Assembly: GCF_020497125.1 (NCBI RefSeq)
Contig: NC_059084.1
Span: 8,521,501-8,585,500, forward strand
Direction: 5' to 3'
Origin: Mauremys mutica
Lineage: Eukaryota; Chordata; Testudines; Geoemydidae
DNA length: 64,000 nt
In this document: piece by piece, positions 39,743 to 51,368 of the stretch
How the letters are laid out: the number at the start of each line of letters is the position of its first letter
Numbering within the stretch: the first letter of the stretch is position 1
The notes under the pieces: generated by a model
Told to the model about the DNA's origin: nothing
The model's database searches: none
What the model saw: the letters and a program-made list of their open reading frames with translations, nothing else
Position numbers and translations under genes: made by a program

Positions 39743-41479
39743 TGCACCACGGGCTGTGGTAGTGGTGTCTAGTTGATACACATCAGTTGGATGGAGAACA
39801 CTGGTGTTTTGCCTCAAGACTTACCACTCAACGTAGGTAGGGTGGCGATCATTTAATTTAATTGTGGACATTTTGTCGGCAACAACTGGTAATGTTACAT
39901 CTCATTGCACTTTGGCACTGGCATCTTTTTTACACTCTGGACATTTCATCCACATTATTACATAATGCATATTACAAGGGTATGATTTTATGGTTTCTTA
40001 CTCCAGACCCCATATATATATTAAATGGAGAAGGAAAATTGTGATGAGACACTATTAAATGAGCTATCACAGTAGGAGATGTAACACAGCCAGATGTTGC
40101 AAATGAAATAGCTCATGACAAATGGTCTATGACAAGATAATGTGAGTGCTGATACTATACTATATAGAATGTGTACGATCACTTCAATATACAGCTTTAG
40201 TGAGCAGGTTGATAATATTGAATATGTTGCATGAGCCAACAAAAAACATCATGCTAGAATATCAAACATCCCCAACAGATTATTGTGTGTTACTAGGGTA
40301 CGTGCATGCAGTTCATTCCCATTAATGGGAATTAGATACAGGCACTGAGAGGGCAGAAACGCTCTTAGTATTGTAAACTACGGCTGAGCACATACTTATG
40401 ATGTATCCATTCACTGAGGTTATGTTGTAATTTTTGGATTTTGACCACTTATGTGTTGTGAAGCAGGGAATGAATAGTGCCATGGGCTCTACCTCCTGTC
40501 TGGCATTGTAACGCTAATTGGCCGAAACTGTGCTTTCTAGTGTAGAAAGAGATGGTTGCATTATTCTTGATTTTAAACCAAGAAATACATGGGTCCAATT
40601 TAAGAGTGATCACTCAAGCATTTTTACTGCCTTTTTTGGGGAGTGGGGGAGAAGGGGTGCAACAGGGAATTGAAATCTGTAATGAAATTTGTTATTTCCA
40701 TATTTTAAATGGTCTTTGGCAATTTACAACTCCAAGGTCTGAAAAATTCATTAACAACAACTTTCATCAAGGGTGTTCCTGAAACCAAAATTACTTAATC
40801 AACTCAATTTAGCTTCTTGCATAGACCTAATTCAGAAAAACTTTATCTTCCTGAATTGTTATTGCAATTAATTTCTTTCCCCTTTTCTTTTCTGCAGCAG
40901 ACTACGTTACAGTAATTAGATATTTTATAAAAATGAGTTATATTCATTGAGGGTAGCTTCACTTTTACATTTGATTAATCATATTACCACCGAGGTCTGG
41001 GGTTTGTCTCCAAGGAAAGCTTAATGACCTCATTTTAATTCTTCTTTTAACCACAGAGCAGGTATAAATGAAAAGAAATAAAATTATCTCGCCCCCTGCC
41101 CAATCTCAAGATTACATTTGATGGTTTTGCTGTGTGACTGACCCATTTACAGGGAACAGTCTATCTGATTCTAATTTGATACAGGGCAGAATCAGGCTAA
41201 AGAGAGCCTTGAACTGTCTCTTAGTAACCTAAGCTCAGTATAGCGGTGAGGAATCAGTGCTCCTGGAGCAAAATGGCAGCCAGTTTTTAATACCTTGGAT
41301 ATCTAATTTAGGAATAATTGGGCAATAAATATACTAAAAACAAATAACCAAGCCAAAAGGCACTGAATTTAGATTTCAATTAAAGGCTTTTATTTGTAAG
41401 GAAAATATATCAGGGAGACCAGATGTTTGCGTGCGTGTAGAATGGGATCATTACACTTATATCACTTTAATTAGTTTGG

Positions 41480-41880
41480 AGGCACTCACAGCTGGGGCAC
41501 CACCTTGTGGCTACATCTGGGGATTAGTGCTGCCCCAGTCTGACACCCCCTCCTTCAGTTGCTCACCCCTTGGTCTCTCTCTCTCTCTTAACTTGGGGTG
41601 ATTCCTCTTTGTGACTCAGCCCTCTGGCCAGGTCACTATATTCCTTCCTTTCTGGGCTATCGAAATCTCACTGGACAAACTGTCTATCTGCAGTCTCTGG
41701 CAGTCTGCTGCTCCATTTCCAAATCTGTGCCACTTTCCCAGTGGCCAGTAGGGGAACCCAGGCCCCTGCATTACTCCGGGTTCCTGCCCATGAACCCTAT
41801 GCTCAGCAACCACAGTCTGAGGGGCATTGCCCGGACAAACTAAATGCTTTCCTAAGGATGTCAGAGGAAGTGGACCCAAG
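41480..41880. repeat. Probable LTR-element fragment
   Basis: CTCAGCCCTCTGGCCAGGTC, GGGGAACCCAGGCCCCTGC and CGGGTTCCTGCCCATGAACC read like a turtle interspersed LTR-element segment. Identity rests on recall only. Confidence 0.35.
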
Positions 41881-42104
41881 TTCCAAAATGTGTGTTGATT
41901 TATGGAGTGTTGTTCATTCTGTTAAAAGGTGGGAACATCAGTGCAGGTCAGATCAGTGTATGCTTCAGATTTCCAAAGCTTTGGTGGTCAGACCTGGGGT
42001 TTTGGTTTGGGTCTGTCATAAATATAAAGGGAAGGGTAACAACCTTTATGTATGCAGTAACATAAATCGCTCCTGGCCAGAGGTACAGAATCACTTATCT
42101 GTAA

Positions 42105-42318
42105 AGTATCAGAGGGGTAGCCGTGTTAGTCTGGATCTGTAAAAGCAGCAAAGAATCCTGTGGCACCTTATAGACTAACAGACGTTTTGCAGCATGAGCT
42201 TTCGTGGGTGAATACCCACTTCTTCAGATGCAAGAAGAAGTGGGTATTCACCCACGAAAGCTCATGCTGCAAAACGTCTGTTAGTCTATAAGGTGCCACA
42301 GGATTCTTTGCTGCTTTT
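42105..42318. mobile_element. Palindromic Penelope-related element A (perfect 85-nt arms)
   Basis: The insertion is flanked by a 12-nt duplication ACTTATCTGTAA (42093-42104 and 42319-42330). It has a 36-nt left extension containing AGTATCAGAGGGGTAGCCGT. An 85-nt arm (42141-42225) follows, then an 8-nt centre, then the exact reverse complement of the arm (42234-42318, 85 of 85). Each arm carries GCATGAGCTTTCGTGGGTG, the reverse complement of a hammerhead-like segment. On the minus strand 42227-42200 reads CTGAAGA, a 6-bp stem with loop ATTC, then GAAA. It resembles terminal sequences of vertebrate Penelope-like retroelements. Confidence 0.8.
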
Positions 42319-42727
42319 ACTTATCTGTAAGGGGTTAATCCATTCAATTAACCTAGTTGGCACCTGACCAGAAGGACCAATGGGGAAAGAAGATACTTTC
42401 AAATTTGGGGGAGGGGGAGGAAGGTTTTGTTTATGCTCTTTTTGTTGGTTCCCTCTTGGGACAAAGAGAGAGACCAAACAGGTAACCCTGCTCCTAAAAA
42501 GATCCTGAACTGATACAGCTAAAAATTACAGAAATTGTAAGTAATAGAAAGGAAATGGGTTAGATTATCTTTTGTTTTAGCTTGTGAATTTTCCCTATGC
42601 TAAGAGGGAGGGTTATTCCTATTTTTGTAACTTTGAAGTTGAGCCTAGAGGGGAATCCTCTGTGTTTTAAATCTTTTTATTGACCCTGTAAAGTTATCTT
42701 CCATCCTGATTTTGCAGGTGTGATTCT

Positions 42728-42752
42728 TTTACTTTTATATATATATATAAAA
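42728..42752. repeat. TA microsatellite inside the solo LTR
   Basis: TTTTATATATATATATAAAA. Confidence 0.85.
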
Positions 42753-44157
42753 TTCTTTTAAGAACCCGATTGATTTTCAGTGTCCTAAAAAACAGGCATT
42801 TGGTATGTGCTCACTTTGTTAACCTATCGGTTGGTATATTATTCTCAAGCCCCTCACCCCCCTAGGAAAGGGAGTGAAGGGGCTTGGGGGGATATTTTGG
42901 GGGAGATAGGGCTCCAAGTGCTGCCACCCTGAATATCTGTTTAAATCACTTGGTGGTGGCAGAAATACCGTCCAAGGACAAGGAAAGGAATTTGTGCCTT
43001 GGGAAGTTTTTAACCTAACCTGGTAGAAATAAACTTAGGGGGTCTTTCATGTGGGTCCCCACATCTGCACCCCAGAGTTCAGAGTGGGGAGGGAACCCTG
43101 ATAGGGTCCATCTCTAACTGTCCCCCCAAAAGCCAGTGTGCCAATATGAAAGCTATTGTGCAGCCCTGGATTTAAAGAACAATAAAGATATCCTATTGGC
43201 ATTGGTCCAACGTTGCCCAGGCGAGGCTGTATGTCAGATAAGAGTCCACTCTCGCCTTTTGCTGCTGTTACTTCTGGACCAACAGCCTTGCTCTAATTAA
43301 TTATTTATGACAAAGGTTTTCAGGGGCACCTGGAATATAATTAAGGGGAGAAAGACCATTTCCCTTTAAAAGCACTGAATTCTTATTCGGAAGAACTAAC
43401 CTGATTTGCGGTTTCTAGACTTCATTGTTTGTATATTTAATTGAAATGCGCAGGAGATTAAGAATATATTCTGGTAGTAGCCTAACCACCTGGCATACTG
43501 GGTTCACTTGAATACAGTCATTTACTTAGGTTATAAGAGGACAGCTCCGTGACTGCATATACTTTACAGTGTACTTTGTTCCAACTTCATTTTGAGTGAA
43601 AAATGAGCTGAAGACTATAATCAGCTGGGACTTTCCATGAAAACGCAATTGATTTTTAATAATAAATCTCATTGGCAGAACCTTATAGAACTCCCTTGTT
43701 AGCTTTTATCTATAAATCAGTGCAATAATGTAGATTTCTTCATGAGGACAGAAGGTCTTTTTCCTTGTCAGTTTTGATCTGTGCTGTTCACCTCTATCTT
43801 CATTTTTGTCTCTTGTGATAACTGTTTCCAAGTTGTACTGGTGCCACTTTGGTGATATAAATTATTATTATTTATTATTATTTTAAAATCGATCCCCAAA
43901 TTTAGTCCTACATTTTCTGAACAGTTGACCTGCAATCATGGTGAATGCATATGCAAATGGCCATATAGAGGGCTGCACCACAATTGCACATGCAGTCATG
44001 GTATAAGCACTAGCAAATAAGGCACGTTGTTCTGAATATCTAGGCTCTAAATCTTTTCCAAGTATGGACACAACTGTTTTCTACCATCCCAGTCTGGGGC
44101 AGACTGCTCTTTAGGATGAGACGCACCGGTCAGTGTCCTGAACCATCACTTCAGAGT

Positions 44158-44300
44158 TAGGTAAGTGTCGTTATCCCTGTTTTACAAATGGGGAACTCAG
44201 GGACACATATTAACTGAAAAGACCAAGGTCACACAGTGAGTCAGTAGCGGAGCCAAAAACAAAAGGTGGATCTGCTGATTCACCGTTCTCTGCCCTAACA
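44158..44300 (-). repeat. MIR SINE
   Basis: TTATCCCTGTTTTACAAATG, ACCAAGGTCACACAGTGAGT and CAGTAGCGGAGCC give a reversed MIR core. Confidence 0.75.
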
Positions 44301-44552
44301 GACCACATGGCTGCCTTTTTGATTCAGATGTCTCTTTTTGCCATCAGTCATACTTGACATTTGATTAATCTGATTGCTTCAGCCAAGTGTGAAAAACAGG
44401 TTACTAACATAATATTACTTAGCAGCCTGATATGATTCCAATCTGAAGCCATTAATTAAATATCCATGTGAAAAATCATCCAGTCAATTTGGCAGAACTG
44501 CCAGAGACTGCTTTTTCCCAATGAGATGTTTCAGTGCACTGGTAATGAATAT

Positions 44553-44771
44553 AGTATCAGAGGGGTAGCCGTGTTAGTCTGGATCTGTAAAAGCAGCAAA
44601 GAGTCCTGTGGCACCTTATAGACTAACAGACGTATTGGAGCATGAGCTTTCGTGGGTGAATGCCCACTTTGTCGTGACGTCACATGCATCCGACGAAGTG
44701 GGTATTCACCGACGAAAGCTCATGCTCCAATACGTCTGTTAGTCTATAAGGTGCCACAGGACTCTTTGCTG
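44553..44771. mobile_element. Palindromic Penelope-related element B (81-nt arms)
   Basis: This is the same architecture as the element at 42105. A 14-nt target duplication CTGGTAATGAATAT flanks it (44539-44552 and 44772-44785). The left extension again starts AGTATCAGAGGGGTAGCCGT. Arms 44594-44674 and 44691-44771 are reverse complements at 78 of 81 positions. The right arm on the plus strand reads CCGACGA, a stem-loop, then GACGAAAGC, a changed form of the hammerhead-like core. The arms carry GACGTATTGGAGC, where element A has GACGTTTTGCAGC. Confidence 0.8.
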
Positions 44772-47700
44772 CTGGTAATGAATATGTATGAATTCCCTTC
44801 TCCAGCTAGCCAACTCTTCTGCTCAAAGCAGAGTGGGATTGGGCCATGCCCTGCTCTCTGTCCTGTCCCTTTTGCAGAGGATAGAAGTGTTCAGCGTACT
44901 TACCTGAGGGCTTGTTGGTGTTATTCCAAAACAGCTCTTCCTGCTTTGAATTCACATCCTAACTTATTCCAGAATAACTTGCTTGTGTAGATAAGCCCTT
45001 ATAACAGTCCTTGTGTTCCCCGAGTACAAGGATTCCCACTGTGAACGGTGCCTATGCTGGGCATGCAAAGTGGGAGAAAATCCTTTGTGCCCATTCCTTT
45101 TTCTTTTTTGCACCTTGTGCAGGAGACAGGCCGGTTTGGTGTATGGGCAGCCCCCGCCCAAACTGTAATCAGGGCTATGATTAGAGAGCGAACACTGAAA
45201 GGAAAATGGTTCCAGAGGCATCCGCTGCAAATATGCTCCTTTCTGCTTTGGATTCAGCACTGGAATAGCAGCTTCTTAAAGCAGTGCCAAAGGGTAAATT
45301 TTAAAGTAGCTTTAAATAAGACCTCCTAAGACTCAGGAGCTTAGAGAACTCGAATAGCCCAGTTTCTCTCTTTCTCTATTTTTTTCCTCCTAAAGGACAT
45401 CTTGATTGCAAGGCAAGTTTTCCCAAGAATCCACAGCTCTGCTAATCACGAGCACTTCAGCCTTGCTAAATAATATTTCCCTTCCATGGGCTACTATAAA
45501 AACAAGTTCTGCACAGTAGGCAAATTTAAAATAACTTTTAATTAACATTTAAGTCACAGAAGTCTGATCATGCAAATTCATCTGCATCTCCACTTTGTGC
45601 CTGATTGTTCCTGATTGAATATGATAAAAATAGACTTCATGTGAGTGGAGTGTGGGCATGGAACTCCCTTTACTTCTCCTCCTCTCTGATTAAGCATTTA
45701 CTTACTTAAAGTGGAAACCCTTGGATGGCTATTAACTGTGTCATGGGTAGAACGGCAGAAAGGCATACTGTCCAGTATGTAGTTATAGATTGCATTGTAA
45801 TTAAATCAAGCTTTTCAGTGAGCAAATAGTGTTGTCTTCGAAAAGCCAACCATTTCAGTGATTTACATACATAAGGATCACCTGGGACTAGCCAACATTG
45901 TGCTCCCAAATCCCAATTCAGAAACACAGCACTCATCAATTTATCATTCCCAGAATCAATGCTAATTTCTGTGACATGATTCAATGCACCTCCCATATCT
46001 GAGAGGAGAGTCTGGCCAGAGGCATAGTTAAGGTTCTGTGGAACTGTGCTACAATTGTAACGTTTCTGATCATGAAGGATACTGGATAAGTGGGGATACT
46101 AAAGGTTTGGGATAATATAGGGAATTTTCCATATAATTAAAATATCTCAGGGAATATGACCTTGTTATGAGAACAGGAAGTTTGGATAACTGAGCTTATA
46201 TTGTATATTGATTGCAATATCTCAGTTTACTGCAACTGTCTTTGTGTCAATTGTCCTGGTAAAACTCCCTACTGGATCTTTTCAGTCTTGTTACAACAGC
46301 CAGTGCTGTTCCCTTACATCTTTTGCAGACAGAAAACTTTAATCCCTAGGGCTAATTCTGTTAACCTTCCGCAAGCACTAAATTCACACGAAAAACTGTA
46401 GAAAAAAGAATGGGTTGCAAATATCCATCCCTTGGTCAGAAGAGTTTTCAGCAGCTCATGGTATTGCACAGCTCCAGAGCACTAAAAACTTAGTTGCCCA
46501 AAATGCCTTGGGTCAATTCTATCTAAGAAGATCAATAGTTGCACGAGGTGCCATATTGTTTCAACGTAGATCTGGCTGTTCCAAACGCAGAAGCATCCAA
46601 CATGATGCACACCCACTGCCAGCTGCTTTCTGCTGCCACAATGCGAGATAAGATACAAGAGAAGCAGGTAGGGTAGGCTGTCCCCAACAATTACGAATAT
46701 GCTAGTTAAAGAGTTCGTTCCTCCTGGAGATGGCAAATCCCTCTCCCATATGGCTTCAGAGCCCTTTACAAGAGAAGGCAAGGTTCTTTTTTTCTCATCA
46801 TTCTACAGACCCTCGCCTAACGGTGATTTATTAAGGGATATGATAAATACTTTGGTCTGGTATTAACTTAGAAACCAATCGTTTCTGGGTTTTATAAAAC
46901 CATTTCCACTTTATAGTTTTAAATCGCTCTTGCCTGACTTTACTACTACTCTTTCATTCCACATCTAGCACAAAGCTTTTATGACAGTGTAGCTGTGATT
47001 TTTTTTGGTGCTCTTTAACCAAAACCTTTTTTGATCATAATATAATACAACCTTTTTGGGCCTTGGTGTGTAATTCTGACATGCATAAATCTGTCACTTG
47101 GGTCTAAAACGTCATCTGATATATATTTATAGTAAAATCTGTCTTACAAGCAGACAATTTGCCTGATTTTTGACCACCACTGTGGTTGGTTTTCTCCTCC
47201 TTTCCAGTTGTTAAATTTTACATAGTAACATTAATTCCTGCTGCTGAACACATGAGCTGTAACACCAGCATGTTGCAGCATCCTCCTGGGCTACATTTAT
47301 AGCCAGAAACTATTAAGTCTAAAACCACCCAGTTTGAATGACAGGTAATTTAGGAACACTATAGGGTGTGCTTTTGTATGGTTCTGTGCTGAATATCATC
47401 CTTGATTTCCTCTCATCTGGCAACTTTCCAAGAGCAAACCACCATTTCAATTGTTCAGCCTATTTTGTTTTTGATTATATTTTAGTGCAGAACTATCTTT
47501 TAAAAGGCATGGTATGCTTTCTTACCCTTAAAGAAGCTGTGGATTTAGTGGAACTTTTTTTTTTGTTTAAAGCACAAGGGAGGCATAAGAATACATTTCA
47601 GAGTTGGCAGGGGGAGCAAAGCAGTTCACTTCAGGTTTAATGAGAATTATCGGACTGATGATTTTACCTGTGGCAGCCAAAGGTAAAGATCAGATGGCAT

Positions 47701-48352
47701 TTTTGTACCCACCAGTAATGGGATCTTTACTATACCCAGGAGGATACAGTATTAAAGATCAAATTTACTAGAGAATCATGAGGTAATATCACTATAAAAT
47801 ATCCTCAGGTTTGAATTATGCACAGTCCCACTTGGAACTGTATAAAGGCCCCTTTTTGCCCTTGCAAAACTCTTTCTCCAGTGATTGAAATTAGAGAAAT
47901 GACAGTACAAATCATTCCTGCTTAGGGGAAGAGTCAAATTTTCTGATCCATTTAACCTGATTCTATGGATAATTGTCTTAGTAACTTTTATCCCTTCTGG
48001 ATCTGATACATGCTGAGACTTTAAATACCCAGAATTTACCTGAATGCAATTTTCTATGAGCTCCCCTCTGTCAAATTCAGTTCTGGATAAATAAAGTCTT
48101 GGTAAGATTTTTAACATATGCTCCTTTATCTCACAAGTCTCACAATATAAATACACGGTTTCCTCCAGAAAACTGTAACAGAGCCATATGGTTACTCATA
48201 ACATGGTTAATGTTAGCGCCAAGGAGTTACCAGTCACTTTAAATTTCCTCTATTAACTTTATCTGGAGACAAGTACCAGTTTTTCTGGTTTCAGAGTCGC
48301 AGCCGTGTTAGTCTGTATCCACAAAAAGAAAGGGAGGACTTGTGGCACCTTA

Positions 48353-48645
48353 GGCCTGGTCTACACTAGGGGGGGTCAAACTAAGGTACGCAACTTCAGC
48401 TATGTGAATAGCGTAGCTGAAGTTGAACTACCTTAGTTCGAACTACTTACCCGTCCTCACGGCGCGGGATCGACGTCCGCGGCTCCCCCGTCGACTCCGC
48501 CACCGCCGTTCGCGGCGGTGGAGTTCCGGAGTCGACGGGAGCGTGTTCGGAGTTCGATATATTGCGTCTAGATGAGACGCGATATATCGAACTCTGAGAA
48601 GTCGATTGCTACCCGCCGATCCGGGCGGGTAGTATGGACGTACCC
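48353..48645. mobile_element. Harbinger-type MITE, copy 3, nested in a Penelope fragment
   Basis: 293 bp bordered by a perfect TTA duplication (48350-48352 and 48646-48648). Its ends are GGCCTGGTCTACACTA and, reversed, GGGTACGTCCATACTA. Inside are the hairpin around GATATATTGCGTCTAGATGA (48555-48590) and the CCGCCGATCCGGGCGGG hairpin near the right end. Removing it restores the host sequence GGCACCTTAGAGACTAAC, proving a secondary insertion. Confidence 0.85.
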
Positions 48646-48738
48646 TTAGAGACTAACACATTTATTTGAGCATAAGCTTTTGTGGGCTACAGCCCCACTT
48701 CATTGGATGCCTGCAGTGGAAAATACAGTAGGAAGATT

Positions 48739-48757
48739 TATATATATATATATACAG
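48739..48757. repeat. TA microsatellite inside a Penelope fragment
   Basis: A run of TATATATATATATATA in place of the usual TTTATATA of this repeat. Confidence 0.85.
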
Positions 48758-50767
48758 AGAATATGAAACAATGGGTGTTACCATACACACTCTAACGAGA
48801 GTGATCAGTTAAAGTGAGCTATTACCAGCAGGAGAGAAAAAAACTTTTTGTAGTGGTGATCAAAATGGTCCATTTGCAGCAGTTGACAAGAACTTGTGAG
48901 GAACAGCATGGAGGGGAAATAAACATGGGGAAACAGTTTTACTTTGTGTAATGACCCATCCACTCCCAGTCTTTATTCAAGCCTAATTTAATGGTGTCCA
49001 TTTTGCAAATTAATTCCAATTTAGCAGTCACTATCTTTAAGACATTCACATCTGTGCTTAAACAACTTGGCCACTAGATGTCAGCACTTTTTCACTCAAA
49101 TTAAGGTGGAAGAAGTATTTACCTGGCAGCATAAGGTTCCCCCAAAGCATTAGTATGCTGGGGCACATATATTTTTGTAGTGGAAAGACTCATTGCTTGG
49201 GATATTGAAAACCAGACTGGATAAAACTCTACAAATTGCATAGGAGGAAGCAATCCTACATTGGCATGAGAATGGACTAGATACCCCAAGATCCAGCTCT
49301 GCTTTCTATGGTTCTACTAGAACTGCATGTGTCATATGCTGAAATACATTCTTTAATACACTAAATGGAAAATACCCCAATAAATGTATTCCCATGACAA
49401 ACATCATCACATACGCCCTATGGTGAGCCATACTCCGTATGCTCTGGGCTAACAACCTCAGATACTGAAAGCTGAGTTACTTCCATGGCAAATGCTGAGT
49501 TTCATCAGGTGTCTGTGAAACGCTCTCTTCCCTAACATCAGCGGAAGATGAAGGGACTCATCACTTTCTCTGAAACACTCAGCACCTTGCAGGTCTGGAA
49601 TCATGAGCCAAATTGTGCTTTCAGTTACACCTGTAGAAGCCCAGTGAGTTCAGCAGAGTTTCATGGGTGTAACTGAGGCCAGAGTTCGGCTCTGTGCTAA
49701 CAAATATTGATGTACCTTATAGAATAGTATCATTCAGTATCATACAGAAGTAGTACGAACCCACTCCATATACCTACAAGAGCACTCAGTGACATGATAC
49801 ACGGTACAATGCTGGCTTTCAGTGGTGCTGAAGAAAAGACACTGTTCCATCTCTCTGGACTCTATATTCCCATATCTACAGTGATGTTCATGTAGGATGC
49901 TCAAGATGATTTTTTAGAGCTTTGGATGCATTTTGAGACTTATTTTTCCTTTGTGACTGAAATTTTGCTTTTCTTAATAGCTGACCTTATTATTAATGTA
50001 AACAACCAAAAGCTAATAATTCATTATTTATCATTATTTCAGCATGACATCATTACGCACATTCAGAATACTTCATTTTTCTGAGTTCCTGATATATCAT
50101 TAATTCCTGCATTTATTTTTGGTACAGAGATCAATTAAATTATTTTATTACTTTTTTATCTCCCACCCTCCCACCCCCCGTTCCTTACACTACCTTGTCC
50201 ACTGCAATCTCTTTATTTTTCCCACTCAAAGAAGTTAGACCAACGGTCTTGGAGCAGAATCGGATAGACACATATTGTACTAGTATATGAAGGATTTTGA
50301 GCTAATTAAAAACAGATGCACTATGGTTTAATGCATTTACTGCCTGCACAACAAAGACATCTGTTACAGTTATCAGTGAAATACGTATGGATGACTAAGT
50401 GTTACCATTCAGACTATTTATTTCTTCTTTTGAAATTTAATCCAAGCTACAAAATATAGTTCAGGGTTTAGCTCATAAGTAATAAGTCTGATGTGTCTAC
50501 AATCACTTGCTGTGACACCACTGCAACCTCCTTAGTGACAGTAGAAACTATCCTTGCCACATTCTTTTAGTTTCTTCAGTATCTCAGTGAAACTAGTAGC
50601 CAAACCAGCATTGCTAGTTCAGGAATCTCTCGCTCTCTCTCTTCCCTCTGAAAGTCTTTGTTACACAGTTATTTATCAAGTTTTTATTCTGTCTGCCAAA
50701 CCAGCAAACAGAGACGAGGGATATGAAATGTCCATGAGTTACAAACACATTGTGTGTGCATGCATCA

Positions 50768-51037
<270 letters not shown>

Positions 51038-51052
51038 TCAAAATGTCAGTCA

Positions 51053-51368
51053 CAGGGTTGGGCAAAATTTACCTTCAAAACTTTTTATTTTTATGAAAAA
51101 TATGGTAGTTGACTAAGCAAAAATATTTTGCAAGTGTCTGCTTTTTAAATATTTTCACTTTGTCAGAAAGTGCCTTTTTTTTGGCTGAAAACAGAATATT
51201 TTCTTCAGTTTTTTAGCATTTTTTTGGCTACTGAAAACTGACATTTTTTCAGTTTTGACAGAAAAGTGAAGTTTTTCCACTGAAAGTTTTGCTGAAAACA
51301 AAACATTTAATGTTTGTTGAAATTTTCCACAGGGAACCTCTTCTCCCTCAATTTTCCAACCAGCTCTG
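51053..51368. mobile_element. hAT-like element, AT-rich
   Basis: 316 bp with inverted ends CAGGGTTGGGCAAAATTT and AATTTTCCAACCAGCTCTG. The interior is rich in TTTTCAGTTTT and GAAAAC motifs. No matching 8-bp duplication was seen. Confidence 0.6.

Larger units (their letters stand above)
42014..43103 (+). mobile_element. Solo LTR of an endogenous LTR retrotransposon or retrovirus, with nested insertion
   Basis: The element begins TGTCATAAATATAAAGGG and ends AACCCTGATA, presumably from TGACA or a similar terminus. It is bordered by a perfect 5-bp duplication GGGTC (42009-42013 and 43104-43108). The interior reads like LTRs common in turtle genomes as recalled, including the CATCCTGATTTTGCAG and GGTGGTGGCAG blocks. 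No gag, pol or env coding sequence and no second LTR are present, so it is a recombination relic (solo LTR). A 214-bp palindromic element with its own 12-bp duplication interrupts it at 42105-42318. Without that insertion the LTR would be about 864 bp. Orientation is inferred from the recalled LTR order. Confidence 0.75.
48290..49030 (-). mobile_element. Penelope-like element fragment interrupted by a Harbinger MITE
   Basis: The plus strand opens CAGAGTCGCAGCCGTGTTAG and TTGTGGCACC. It is interrupted at 48353-48645, then continues GAGACTAACACATTTATTTG and a degenerate hammerhead-like segment (minus strand GAAGTGGGGCTGTAGCCCAC). Beyond 48720 it runs through a TA microsatellite into sequence recalled from longer turtle Penelope copies, with AACAATGGGTGTTACCATAC and CATCCACTCCCAGTC. 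The right limit near 49030 is where recalled similarity ends. No intact reverse-transcriptase or GIY-YIG frame is present. Confidence 0.7.

Noticed and set aside
39422..39817. 131-codon minus-strand frame
   Set aside because: Mostly inside the hAT MITE at 39411-39742.
41741..42142. 133-codon plus-strand frame
   Set aside because: It crosses from an LTR-like fragment into the solo LTR and the palindromic element, so it is not one coding unit.
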